Assembly (NCBI RefSeq): GCF_000720325.1
Contig: NZ_JOJM01000003.1
Span: 558,001-622,000, forward strand
Length of the DNA: 64,000 nucleotides
Origin: Streptomyces sp. NRRL B-1347
Lineage (GTDB): Bacteria > Actinomycetota > Actinomycetes > Streptomycetales > Streptomycetaceae
Reading direction: 5' to 3'
In this document: one piece after another, positions 37,856 through 45,786 of the stretch
Layout of the letters: each line of letters opens with the position of its first letter
How positions within the stretch are numbered: position 1 is the first letter of the stretch
Program-made: the position numbers and the translations under genes
The notes under the pieces: generated by a model
What the model was told of the DNA's origin: nothing
The model's input: only the letters and a program-made list of their open reading frames with translations
Database searches by the model: none

Positions 37856-38602
37856 TCAGCCCGCTTCCGCGACGCCCAACGCCCGTACGAGCTGGGCCAG
37901 TTCCGCGCGGAAGAGCTTGTCGGGGCTCGTCGTCTGGCCGCGCAGGTGGCCGTAGACCTCCAGTGACACCAGGCCGTGCAGATGGCCCCAGACGCGCAGC
38001 GCGAGCGCCACTCCGGCGGGCGGCAGGTCGGGGAAGGCCGGGCGGACCTTGTCCAGGAGCCCCGGGTCGAAGTCGGACCAGGCGAAGTCCCCGTCCGCGT
38101 ACAGGGGTTCGGCCTGCGGCCAGGCCTCCGCGGCGAGGGCGGCGAGGCCGGTGCAGACGCGGTGCGCGGCCTCGGGCGCGGCGCCCCCGGCGGGGGCGCG
38201 GTAGCCGGGCACCGGGTCGCCGTAGACGAGCCGGAAGCCCTCGGGGTTGCCGAGGGCCCAGGCGCGGAAGGCGGCCGCCCACGCCTGGATCCGCGCGGCC
38301 GCGCCCTGTCCCGCCGCGCCCTCCCAGGCGGCGTCCACGGCGTCGGCGAGCGCGGTGTACACATCGCTGACGAGCGTGGTGACCAGGTCGTCCCGGGTGG
38401 CGAAATAGCCGTAGATGGCGTTGGCCGTCATGCCCATCTCGCGGGCGATGGCCCGCAGCGTGATGGCGTCGGGGCCGCCCGAGGCCATCAGGCCGAGCGC
38501 GACCTGCTTGATCTCCGCCGTCGTCTCGGCGCGCAGCCGCTCCCGGCGCCCCCTGGTGCCGCCCGCGCCGCCTGCGCTTCCCGTGTTCTCCCTGACTCCC
38601 AC
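37856..38602 (-). CDS. TetR-family regulator with WHG-type C-terminal domain
   Basis: This 248-residue protein has a TetR helix-turn-helix (ITLRAIAREMGMTANAIYGYFATRDDLV) and a C-terminal helical domain with RVWGHLHGLVSLEVYGHL, the WHG-type TetR_C signature. The GTG start lies 6 nt after TACAGT on the minus strand, so a leaderless message is likely. It is divergent from the NAD(P)-binding protein at 38719, which is its probable target. Confidence 0.87.
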   Translation of the reverse strand: MGVRENTGSAGGAGGTRGRRERLRAETTAEIKQVALGLMASGGPDAITLRAIAREMGMTANAIYGYFATRDDLVTTLVSDVYTALADAVDAAWEGAAGQGAAARIQAWAAAFRAWALGNPEGFRLVYGDPVPGYRAPAGGAAPEAAHRVCTGLAALAAEAWPQAEPLYADGDFAWSDFDPGLLDKVRPAFPDLPPAGVALALRVWGHLHGLVSLEVYGHLRGQTTSPDKLFRAELAQLVRALGVAEAG

Positions 38603-38631
38603 GGCGTCACTGTACAGCGCGCTGATTCTGA

Positions 38632-38661
38632 TTGCCGTGCGGAAACTTCACGCCGTATAGT
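38632..38661 (+). promoter_or_regulatory. Promoter of the NAD(P)-binding protein gene
   Basis: -35 TTGCCG (38632-38637) and -10 TATAGT (38656-38661) are 18 nt apart, about 58 nt before the start codon. The divergent TetR promoter box lies within 50 bp, so one bound repressor could cover both. Confidence 0.6.
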
Positions 38662-38718
38662 CACCGCACGCCGTGCAGATCCGGTTCGGGGCACGGCAGC
38701 GAGGCGAAGGGGAGAGCC

Positions 38719-39420
38719 ATGCACATCGGAGTCATCGGGGCCACGGGCACCATCGGCGGCCGGGTCGTGACCGAGGCCGTCGAGCGGGGGCACCGGGTCA
38801 CCGCGTTCAGCCGCGACGCCGCCCGGGTCACGGAGCGGCGGGAGGGCGTCGAGTGGCGCAGCGTCGACGTCCTCGACGCGGACAGCGTCGCGGGCGTCCT
38901 GCCCGGCCTCGACGTCCTCGTCAGCGGGTTCCAGCCCGGCAACGCGGCCGCGGACTTCGAGGAGACCGTGCGCCGCTCGATCGCGGAGCCGACGCTGTAC
39001 GCCACGGCCGCGCGGGCCCTGCTCAAGGCCCTGGAGAGCCATCCGCGCACCCGCCTCATCGTCATCGGCGGCGCGGGCAGTCTAGAGATCGCCCCCGGGG
39101 TCGTACGGGCCGACTCCGACGCGCTGCTGCACGAGACCCTCGACGGTCTCGGCCTGCCGCGCGCGTACGCGGCGGCGGTGCGCGGCCACCGCGACGCGCT
39201 GGACGTGCTGCGCCTCTCGAACCGCCTGTGGACCTACTTCAGCCCGGCGGAGGAGATCGCCCCCGGCGAGCGCACGGGCAGGTTCCGGGTCGGCGGCGAC
39301 CAGCCGGTGCTCGACGCCGAGGGGCGCAGCCGCATCTCGGTGGAGGACGCCGCCGTCGCGCTCGTCGACGAGGCCGAGCTGCCGCGCTTCGTGCAGCGCC
39401 GGTTCACGGTCGGGTACTGA
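38719..39420 (+). CDS. NAD(P)-binding (NmrA/atypical SDR) oxidoreductase
   Basis: This 233-residue Rossmann protein starts MHIGVIGATGTIGGRVVTEA, the GxxGxxG motif of NAD(P)H-binding NmrA-like proteins, and has no obvious YxxxK catalytic pair. ATG 38719 follows GGGGAGAG. It belongs to a family of putative epimerase/reductase proteins often controlled by an adjacent TetR. Its last 17 bp overlap the convergent oxidoreductase. Confidence 0.82.
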   Translation: MHIGVIGATGTIGGRVVTEAVERGHRVTAFSRDAARVTERREGVEWRSVDVLDADSVAGVLPGLDVLVSGFQPGNAAADFEETVRRSIAEPTLYATAARALLKALESHPRTRLIVIGGAGSLEIAPGVVRADSDALLHETLDGLGLPRAYAAAVRGHRDALDVLRLSNRLWTYFSPAEEIAPGERTGRFRVGGDQPVLDAEGRSRISVEDAAVALVDEAELPRFVQRRFTVGY

Positions 39421-39895
39421 CCCGCTGGTCCGGCGGCGGCCCCGCGAGACGGCGGCCCGCCGCCCCGTACACGCGCGTGACCGGAAGCCGGACCACCAGG
39501 CGGCGTTCGGCGACCATCACCGCGCGGAACCGCTCCCAGTCGGGGTGCTCGCCCTGGAACCCCCGGAAGACCACGGTGAGTTCGTCGGCCACCGCGTCGT
39601 GCGGGTCCGTGGTGAGGGGCGTCAGCTCGGCCGTGCCCTCGGCGACCATGTACGCGTAGCCGTTGGGGCTGGTCACGAAGAAGCTCGCGCGCGGGTCGCG
39701 GCGCAGATTGCGCGTCTTGGCGCGGTCGTAGGTGACCATGAGGCGAATCAGCCGCGCCTCGGCGTCGTAGGCGTAGCCGACGTTCGACAGCTGGGGGCGG
39801 CCGTCGCGCTTGAGCGTCACGAGCGTGCCGATGCGCTGGCGCGCGAGGAGTTCGTACAGGGCGTCGTCGCCGGTGGTCGCCAAGTGCTCTGCCAT
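39404..39895 (-). CDS. PPOX-class F420/FMN-dependent oxidoreductase
   Basis: This 163-residue split-barrel protein has LARQRIGTLVTLKRDGRPQLS, then LMVTYDRAKTRNLRRDPRASF, the pattern of pyridoxamine-phosphate-oxidase-fold F420-binding oxidoreductases. ATG 39895 (MAEHLATTGDDALYELL) is chosen over the longer Pro-rich frame. Its exact cofactor and substrate cannot be read from sequence. Confidence 0.82.
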   Translation of the reverse strand: MAEHLATTGDDALYELLARQRIGTLVTLKRDGRPQLSNVGYAYDAEARLIRLMVTYDRAKTRNLRRDPRASFFVTSPNGYAYMVAEGTAELTPLTTDPHDAVADELTVVFRGFQGEHPDWERFRAVMVAERRLVVRLPVTRVYGAAGRRLAGPPPDQRVSTRP

Positions 39896-39997
39896 ACGGC
39901 GAGCGTAGGCCGGCGGGCCGCTGTCCAGGGGACGCCGGAGCGGTGTCCCCGCCGCCCGCGGGGGAGGTGGACGGGGCGGGGACACCGCGGCCCGGGG

Positions 39998-41007
39998 TCA
40001 GGCGGTGGCGAGGGCCTCCGTGGGCGGCAGCCGGGCGGCGCGCACCGCCGGGTAGAACCCGGCGAGGCCGCCGATGACGAGGGTCGCGCCGACGCCGCCC
40101 GCCATCGCCCACACCGGCACCACCGACGGCCAGCCCTGGTAGGCGGCGTACCCCGAGGTGACGGCGATGCCGAGGAGGACGCCGCCGAGCCCGCCGAGCG
40201 CGGACAACAGCAGGGCTCGCACAGGAACTGGGTGCGGACCTGGCCGCGGGTCGCGCCGAGGGAGCGGCGCAGTCCGATCTCGGAGCGGCGCTCCAGGACC
40301 GAGATGACCATGGTGTTCGCGACGCCGACGCCGCCGACGAGCAGCGCGACCGCGCCGAGGCCGAGCAGCAGCCCGCTGAGCGCGTCGTCGGTGGCCTCCT
40401 TGGCCGCCAGGGCGTCGGAGGGCCGGGAGACGTTGGTCTCGCTGGGGTTCTCCGGGTTGGCGGTGGCGCCGAGGACGGACTGCACGTCGGTGACGGCGGA
40501 GTCCTCGGCCCGGGTGTACACGGTCGTGGGGTGGCCGTCGAAGCCGAGCTCCGCCTCGGCTGCCGACCAGCCGACCAGGGCGGCCGAGTCCAGGTCCGGC
40601 ACCAGCTCGTTGGGCGCGAGGAGGCCCACCACGGTGAACCACCGGCCGCCGAGCCACACCCGGGTGTCGGCCCCCGCCGTGAAGACGCCGAGCTGCTCGG
40701 CGGCCTTGAGGCCGAGGACGACGGCCGGGTAGCGGGCGCTGGCGGCGTTCAGCCAGCGGCCGTCGACGAGTTCGGCGCCCGCGGCCCGGGGCAGGTCGGT
40801 GCGGGCCGCGTACACGTTGAGGCCGCCGGTCTCCTCCTTGGGGACGCGGTCGTTGCGGTACACCTTCGCGTCGGTCTTGCCGACGGCGGACACCGACGCG
40901 ACGCCGTCGATGTTGCCGATCATTCCCACGGCCTCGTCCGGCAGATGGGCGGTGCCGCCCGCGAAGGACTGGCCCGGCGAGACCGTGAGCAGATTGGTGC
41001 CGAGCGC
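39998..41007 (-). pseudogene. MacB/FtsX-type ABC permease, truncated and frameshifted
   Basis: The minus strand encodes a MacB-like periplasmic part (LGTNLLTVSPGQSF, DLPRAAGAELVDGRWLN), then GVANTMVISVLERRSEIGLRRSLGATRGQVRTQFL in the FtsX domain. After RTQFLCE the frame is lost near 40216; restoring one G gives ALLLSALGGLGGVLLG and the last membrane helices to the stop at 39998. The N-terminal membrane helix that should precede LGTNLL is missing at about 41008. No partner ATPase remains. The single-base shift could be a sequencing error, but the truncation could not. Confidence 0.8.
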
Positions 41008-41144
41008 GGGCGACCCCGCACTCCCCCCGCTCGGCCTGGACCTTCTGTGTGAAAGGGCTTTCGGTGTGCTTGCGGCAGGCGGCGCCGGCGCCCCGCCCAT
41101 GGCCGGGAGTCCTCACCCGTGGCCGCCCACCACTCCAGAAGTCG

Positions 41145-41157
41145 AAGTACTCTACTT
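41145..41157 (+). promoter_or_regulatory. Inverted repeat at the arsR-type promoter
   Basis: AAGTA-CTC-TACTT overlaps a TACTCT -10-like box (41148-41153) that ends 6 nt before the ArsR start codon. This placement fits autorepression of a leaderless transcript. Confidence 0.45.
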
Positions 41158-41159
41158 GC

Positions 41160-41591
41160 ATGGATGCGCAAGGACAGTCGTGGGACGCGGCGGCCGCGGA
41201 CCGGGCCGTGGCGGTGCTCAAGGCCGTGGCCGACCCCTCCCGCTACCGCCTGCTGTGGGCGCTCAGCCAGCAGGAGCTGCCGGTCAGCGCCCTCGCTGAG
41301 CTGCTCGGCGCGCACGTGGCCGCCACCTCCCAGCACCTGGCGAAGCTGCGGGCGGCCGGGCTCGTGGTGCCGCGCCGCGAGGGCACCCGGATCTACTACC
41401 GGGCCACGGACGTGCGCGGCCTCCTCGAAGAGGCGGCCCTGGTGGCACAGCCTGCCGCGGGGCGGACCGGGGCGGCCCCCGCAGACAGCGCAGAGGCGGT
41501 CGCGGAGGCGGCCGTCGAGCACGTGCCCGCTCGCGCGCCGCGGGCCCGGGCGGGCCGGGCCGCGCGCCGCCACCCGGCGACCGAGCACTGA
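41160..41591 (+). CDS. ArsR-family regulator
   Basis: This 143-residue protein has the ArsR winged helix (ALKAVADPSRYRLLWAL-like start, LPVSALAELLGAHVAATSQHLAKLRAAGLVVPRREGTRIYYRA). The only cysteines of typical metal sensors (CxC in helix 3) are absent, so it may sense something other than arsenic or cadmium. The C-terminal tail (residues 105-143) is rich in Ala and Arg. No target gene is beside it apart from the decayed permease, which may explain the orphan state. Confidence 0.82.
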   Translation: MDAQGQSWDAAAADRAVAVLKAVADPSRYRLLWALSQQELPVSALAELLGAHVAATSQHLAKLRAAGLVVPRREGTRIYYRATDVRGLLEEAALVAQPAAGRTGAAPADSAEAVAEAAVEHVPARAPRARAGRAARRHPATEH

Positions 41592-41598
41592 CGTCGGG

Positions 41599-42498
41599 TC
41601 AGGAGGCCGCCGCCCGCTGCCCCCTGACGCCGAGGACGTCGAGCAGGGCCCGGGTGGCCGGGCTCGGGTTGAACCGGCTCCACACCAGGTACTCCACGCG
41701 CCGCGGCCCGTCGGCCACCGGGACGAGGGCCAGGGCGGGATCGGCGGCGGCCGGCGGCCCGATGAACGCCGACGGCAGCAGCGCCACTCCCAGGCCGCGC
41801 GCGATCAGGCCGGTCATCAGGGCGACCTGGGCCTCGTACGCCACGTCGCGGACCAGGCCCGCCGCGGCGAAGGCCTGATCGGACTGGGCCCGGGCGGGCG
41901 ACCCGGCCGCGAAGTCCACGAACGTCTCCCCCGCGATCTCGGCGAGCGTGACCCGGCCGGCGCCCGCGAGCCGGTGCCCGGCGGGCACCACGAGCACGTG
42001 CTCGTCGCGGTCGAGGACGACGGACTCCACGCCGGAGGGCAGGTCGCCCTCCGGCAGGCCCAGGAAGGCGATGTCCAGGCCGCCGTCGCGGACCGCGGCC
42101 GTCAGGTCGTCGCTGCGGCCGCCCCGCAGGAAGACCCGGACGTCCGGGTGCCGGGCGCGGTAGCGCTGGAGCAGCTCCGCCACGTCGACGGCCGCCGTGG
42201 TCACGATCACGCCGACGGCGAGCCTGCCGCGCACCACGCCCGACGCCGCGGCGGCGTCGGCGGCCGCCCGGTCCGCGGCGGCCAGGCACTCGCGCGCGCC
42301 GCCGAGGAACGCCTCGCCCGCGCTGGTCAGCTCGGTGCGGCGGCTGGACCGTGCGAACAGCTTGACGCCGAGCTCCCGCTCCAGGGCGGCGATCCGATGG
42401 CTGAGGGACGACTGCACCACGGAGCAGCGCTCCGCCGCGCGCGTGAAGTTGCGGGTTTCGGCGACGGCGACGACGTACCGCAGCTGCTGGAGATCCAT
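41599..42498 (-). CDS. LysR-family regulator
   Basis: This 299-residue protein starts MDLQQLRYVVAVAETRNFTR, the standard LysR helix-turn-helix opening (then VVQSSLSHRIAALERELGVKLF), with a type 2 periplasmic-binding effector domain. ATG 42498 gives the canonical length; ATG 42519 would add seven residues. It is divergent from the EamA transporter; the short gap carries an imperfect TTGT/ACAA dyad with a TCAT...ATGA core that fits a LysR site. Confidence 0.88.
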   Translation of the reverse strand: MDLQQLRYVVAVAETRNFTRAAERCSVVQSSLSHRIAALERELGVKLFARSSRRTELTSAGEAFLGGARECLAAADRAAADAAAASGVVRGRLAVGVIVTTAAVDVAELLQRYRARHPDVRVFLRGGRSDDLTAAVRDGGLDIAFLGLPEGDLPSGVESVVLDRDEHVLVVPAGHRLAGAGRVTLAEIAGETFVDFAAGSPARAQSDQAFAAAGLVRDVAYEAQVALMTGLIARGLGVALLPSAFIGPPAAADPALALVPVADGPRRVEYLVWSRFNPSPATRALLDVLGVRGQRAAAS

Positions 42499-42576
42499 CC
42501 GATCATGGTGATTGTTCATAGCTGCGATGACAACCATGCTTTGGAGCCATGGTCCGGTACGGCAGAGACTCCTCGC

Positions 42577-43569
42577 ATGCCCCTATCGACCGAGCGGTCA
42601 CCGGGTCCCTCGCGGGCCCCTTCCGCGCCACGAGTGGCGACCGTCGCGCTGACCGCGCTCGCCCCCGCTTCCTGGGGCACCACGTACGCGGTGACCACAG
42701 AACTGCTGCCGCCCGGGCAGCCGCTGTTCGCCGGACTGATGCGCGCCCTGCCCGCCGGGCTGCTCGCCCTGGCGATCACCCGCGTCCTGCCGCGCGGGGA
42801 CTGGTGGTGGAAGTCCGCCGTCCTCGGCGCGCTCAACATCGGCGCCCTGTTCCCCCTGTTGTTCCTGGCGGCCGAGCGGCTCCCCGGCGGCGTCGCCGCC
42901 ACGCTCGGCGCCACCCAGCCGCTGCTGGTCGCCGGTCTCTCCATCGTGGTGCTCCGCGACCGGCCGACGGCCTGGCAGTGGGCCTGGGGCGTCATCGGCG
43001 TGCTCGGTGTCGGACTCGTCGTGCTCGGTCCGCAGGCCCGTCTGGACGCCGTCGGCGTCCTCGCCGTCCTCGGCGGTACGGCGGGCATGGCGGGCGGGAT
43101 CGTCCTCACCAAGCGCTGGGGCCGCCCGGCGGGGGCGGGCCCGCTGACCCTGGCGGGCTGGCAACTGACGGCGGGCGGGCTGCTGTTGCTCCCGCTCACG
43201 CTCCTGGCCGAGGGGGCGCCGCACGGCATCGACGGCGGGGCCGTCGCGGGCTACCTGTGGCTCGGCAGCATGGGCGGGCTGATCTCCTTCGCGCTCTGGT
43301 TCCGCGGCATCGGCAAGCTGCCGGTCGGCGCGTCCGCGCCGCTGGTGCTCCTCTCGCCGCTGGTCGCCACCGTCGCCGGCATCGCGCTCGGCGAGTCCCT
43401 GAACCTGCCGCAGAGCCTCGGCTTCGTCCTCGCCCTGGCGGCCCTGCTCGCCGCACAGCTCAGTCCCCCACGGCCACGGCGCCGCCGCGCGGCAGGGCCG
43501 CGCCGCGGTGGCCCGACACCTCAAGACCACGTACGAGAAGAACTGACGCAAGGAGAGCGGACGCGATGA
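42577..43569 (+). CDS. EamA/DMT-family transporter
   Basis: This 330-residue membrane protein has ten hydrophobic segments in two five-helix EamA repeats (ASWGTTYAVTTELLP opening, AATLGATQPLLVAGLSIVVLRDRP, ASAPLVLLSPLVATVAGIALGE). Such proteins export amino acids or small metabolites. ATG 42577 is the only start near the LysR gene with a normal N-terminus; the very long upstream frame is rejected. It is regulated most likely by LysR and overlaps the next gene by 4 bp. Confidence 0.87.
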   Translation: MPLSTERSPGPSRAPSAPRVATVALTALAPASWGTTYAVTTELLPPGQPLFAGLMRALPAGLLALAITRVLPRGDWWWKSAVLGALNIGALFPLLFLAAERLPGGVAATLGATQPLLVAGLSIVVLRDRPTAWQWAWGVIGVLGVGLVVLGPQARLDAVGVLAVLGGTAGMAGGIVLTKRWGRPAGAGPLTLAGWQLTAGGLLLLPLTLLAEGAPHGIDGGAVAGYLWLGSMGGLISFALWFRGIGKLPVGASAPLVLLSPLVATVAGIALGESLNLPQSLGFVLALAALLAAQLSPPRPRRRRAAGPRRGGPTPQDHVREELTQGERTR

Positions 43570-44276
43570 ACACCTCGGTACGGACGGCCCCGGGCACGAC
43601 GGAGACGACGCAGAGGGCCGGTTCGACGAAGACAGGCATGAGGATCGCCGTGCTCGGCGCCGGCGGGATGGTCGGGAGCCGGGTGATCGCCGAGGCCGGT
43701 GCCCGCGGCCACCACCTGCTCGCCCTGTCCCGCAGGCCCGCGGGCGACGCCCCGGACGTGACGCCGGTCGGCGTCGACGCCGGCGATCCGGACGCCCTGC
43801 GCGCGGCCCTCGCGGGCTCCGCGGCGGACGCGGTCGTGGTGGCCCTGCGGACCGTGCCGGTCGACCAGGAGTTCCTGGTCGGGGCCACGCGTACGGTCCT
43901 CGACAGCGCCGCGCGCCTCGGGATCCGGGTCCTGGTGGTCGGGGGCGCGGGCGCGCTGCGCAGCCCGGGCCGAGCGGGCCTGCTGGTCGCCGACGACCCC
44001 GCGTACGTGCCTGCGGCGGTGACGGCCGTCGCTGCCGCGGGGGTGGCCCAGCTGCGGACCTGCGAGGCGCACGGCGGCGGCGACTGGGTCTATCTGAGCC
44101 CGCCGGCCCTGCTCGAACCCGGCGACCGCACGGGCCGCTACCGGCGCGGCACCGACACCCTGCTCACCGGCGCCGACGGCCGCTCGTGGATCAGCGCGGA
44201 GGACCTGGCGGTGGCGGTGGTCGACGAGCTGGAGTCACCAGGCCCGGAGCGCCACATCACGGTCGCCGCCGTCTGA
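43566..44276 (+). CDS. NAD(P)-binding (NmrA-like) protein
   Basis: This 236-residue protein has a 24-residue leader before MRIAVLGAGGMVGSRVIAEA and the same fold and order of motifs as the protein at 38719 (LVVGGAGALRSPGRAGLL here, VIGGAGSLEIAPGV there). The two are paralogues about 5 kb apart. It is translationally coupled to the EamA transporter (ATGA), so the LysR regulator probably controls both. Confidence 0.82.
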   Translation: MNTSVRTAPGTTETTQRAGSTKTGMRIAVLGAGGMVGSRVIAEAGARGHHLLALSRRPAGDAPDVTPVGVDAGDPDALRAALAGSAADAVVVALRTVPVDQEFLVGATRTVLDSAARLGIRVLVVGGAGALRSPGRAGLLVADDPAYVPAAVTAVAAAGVAQLRTCEAHGGGDWVYLSPPALLEPGDRTGRYRRGTDTLLTGADGRSWISAEDLAVAVVDELESPGPERHITVAAV

Positions 44277-44303
44277 GTGCTGCACCGGCTGCGCCGCTCT
44301 CGC

Positions 44304-44352
44304 CTGCGGGTCCGTCGTGGCTGGTCACGCGGTTCCCCGCGCCCCTAGGGGG
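44304..44352. repeat. Streptomyces-type dispersed intergenic repeat with hairpin
   Basis: The stretch TGCGGGTCCGTCGTGGCTGG, then a short link and GGTTCCCCGCGCCCCTAGGG, closely resembles a short sequence I recall as dispersed between convergent Streptomyces genes. Its right end GCGCCCCTAGGGGGCGC folds into a hairpin and lies at the end of two convergent genes, so a terminator role is likely. It overlaps the last codons of the ATPase gene. Confidence 0.6.
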
Positions 44353-45730
44353 CGCTCTCGTACGCCTCGTCGAGTTGGTACTCCTCGGAGCCCGCGGCAT
44401 AGGCGTACAGCTCCGCGTACCGGCCCCAGTCGGTGGCCGTCTCCAGCTGCCGTTCGACCTGCTCGCTCGTGAAGTGGTGGGCGAGCAGGTCGCGGAAGTA
44501 CCCGGCGCGGACGGTGCCGTCGGGGCGCTGGCGCAGGCTGTTGGCGACCAGCTTCACCAGCGGGACCTCCAGGGCGGCACGGGCGAACAGCCGCTTGGAC
44601 GTCTGCACGTCGGCCCCGGCGAACGCGGCGCCCTCCTCGGTGAGCACGAGGTCGTCGCCGTCGATGTGGGCGAAGCCGAGCAGGTCGAGCGCGTCGACCT
44701 GCGGGAGCAGGTCGTCGACGTCCAGGCCGAGGTCGTCGGCGAGGTCGGCGAGGTCGCAGCCGCCGCCCCGGTGGGCGACCGTCTCCGCGAGGCCGGACAG
44801 GCCGTCGACGGTGGCCGTGGGCAGCGGGGTGTTGGCGACGGTGCGCCGGTCCGGCTCCGCCGCCCCCGCGCGGCCGGGCAGGCGGGTTTCGCGGGGGCGT
44901 CCGGTCATGACCCGGTAGACGCGGTCGATCAGCTCGTCGAAGGCGGGCGCGTTGCGGTCGCGCGGGCGCTCCAGGCCGACCTCGATGGTCTCGCGGATCG
45001 TGCCGTAGGGGCGCGAGCCGAGGACGACCACGCGGTCGGCCATCAGGACGGCCTCCTCGATGTTGTGGGTCACCAGGACCACGGCCCGGGTCGGGAACTG
45101 GCCGGACTCCCACAGCTCCATCAGCTCGCCGCGCAGGTTCTCCGCGGTCAGCACGTCGAGCGCGGAGAACGGCTCGTCCATCATCAGCACGTCCGGCTCG
45201 ACGACGAGGGCGCGGGCGAAGCCGACGCGCTGCCGCATGCCGCCGGACAGCTCCTTGGGGTACGCCGACTCGAAACCGTCCAGGCCGATCAGGTCGATGG
45301 CCTGCACGGCGGCGCGGGCCCGTTCGTCGGCGGGCACGCCGCGCGCCTCCAGGCCGAGTTCCACGTTCTGCTGCACCGTCAGCCACGGCAGCAGCGCGAA
45401 GGTCTGGAAGACCATGGCCGTGCCCGGGTTGGCGCCGGTCAGCGGCTCGCCGCGGTAGGCGATGGAGCCCGAGCTCGCCGGGACGAGTCCGGCGAGGCAG
45501 CGCAGCAGGGTGGACTTGCCCGAGCCCGACCTGCCGAGCAGCGCGACGATCTCCCCCGCGCGGATCTTCAGGTCGATGCCCGCGAGCACGGGCAGCTCCC
45601 CGTCGGCGCCCGCGTAGGACTTGGTCAGGCCGGTGGCTTCGAGCAGGACGTCGCCGTCGGCGGCGCGCGGGGGCGTGGCCGCGGGGCGGGCGGTCGGGGT
45701 GCGCAGGGCGCGAAGGGCCTTGAGTGCCAT
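44345..45730 (-). CDS. Nitrate/taurine-type ABC ATPase with AAA-associated C-terminal domain
   Basis: This 461-residue protein has Walker A GRSGSGKST, Q-loop VFQTFALLPWLT, signature LSGGMRQRVGFARAL and Walker B VLMMDEPFSALD, the NitT/TauT ATPase pattern. The extra 190-residue C-terminal part (GLAETVAHRGGGCDLADLADDLGLDVDDLLP, then a winged-helix-like region) is the 'AAA-associated' domain known in this subgroup and may sense a ligand or state. It lies 56 bp after the fused permease gene. No binding-protein gene is in the operon. Confidence 0.88.
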   Translation of the reverse strand: MALKALRALRTPTARPAATPPRAADGDVLLEATGLTKSYAGADGELPVLAGIDLKIRAGEIVALLGRSGSGKSTLLRCLAGLVPASSGSIAYRGEPLTGANPGTAMVFQTFALLPWLTVQQNVELGLEARGVPADERARAAVQAIDLIGLDGFESAYPKELSGGMRQRVGFARALVVEPDVLMMDEPFSALDVLTAENLRGELMELWESGQFPTRAVVLVTHNIEEAVLMADRVVVLGSRPYGTIRETIEVGLERPRDRNAPAFDELIDRVYRVMTGRPRETRLPGRAGAAEPDRRTVANTPLPTATVDGLSGLAETVAHRGGGCDLADLADDLGLDVDDLLPQVDALDLLGFAHIDGDDLVLTEEGAAFAGADVQTSKRLFARAALEVPLVKLVANSLRQRPDGTVRAGYFRDLLAHHFTSEQVERQLETATDWGRYAELYAYAAGSEEYQLDEAYESAP

Positions 45731-45786
45731 GAGGGAGGCTCCAGTTCTCCAGGCGGGCGGGGAAGTCTGCGGGGACCGGTGGGCGG

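Noticed and set aside
41155..41172. CTTGC...GCAAG over the ArsR start codon, like the maltose operators
   Set aside because: It is far from the mal genes, the spacing differs and part is codon sequence; treated as chance.
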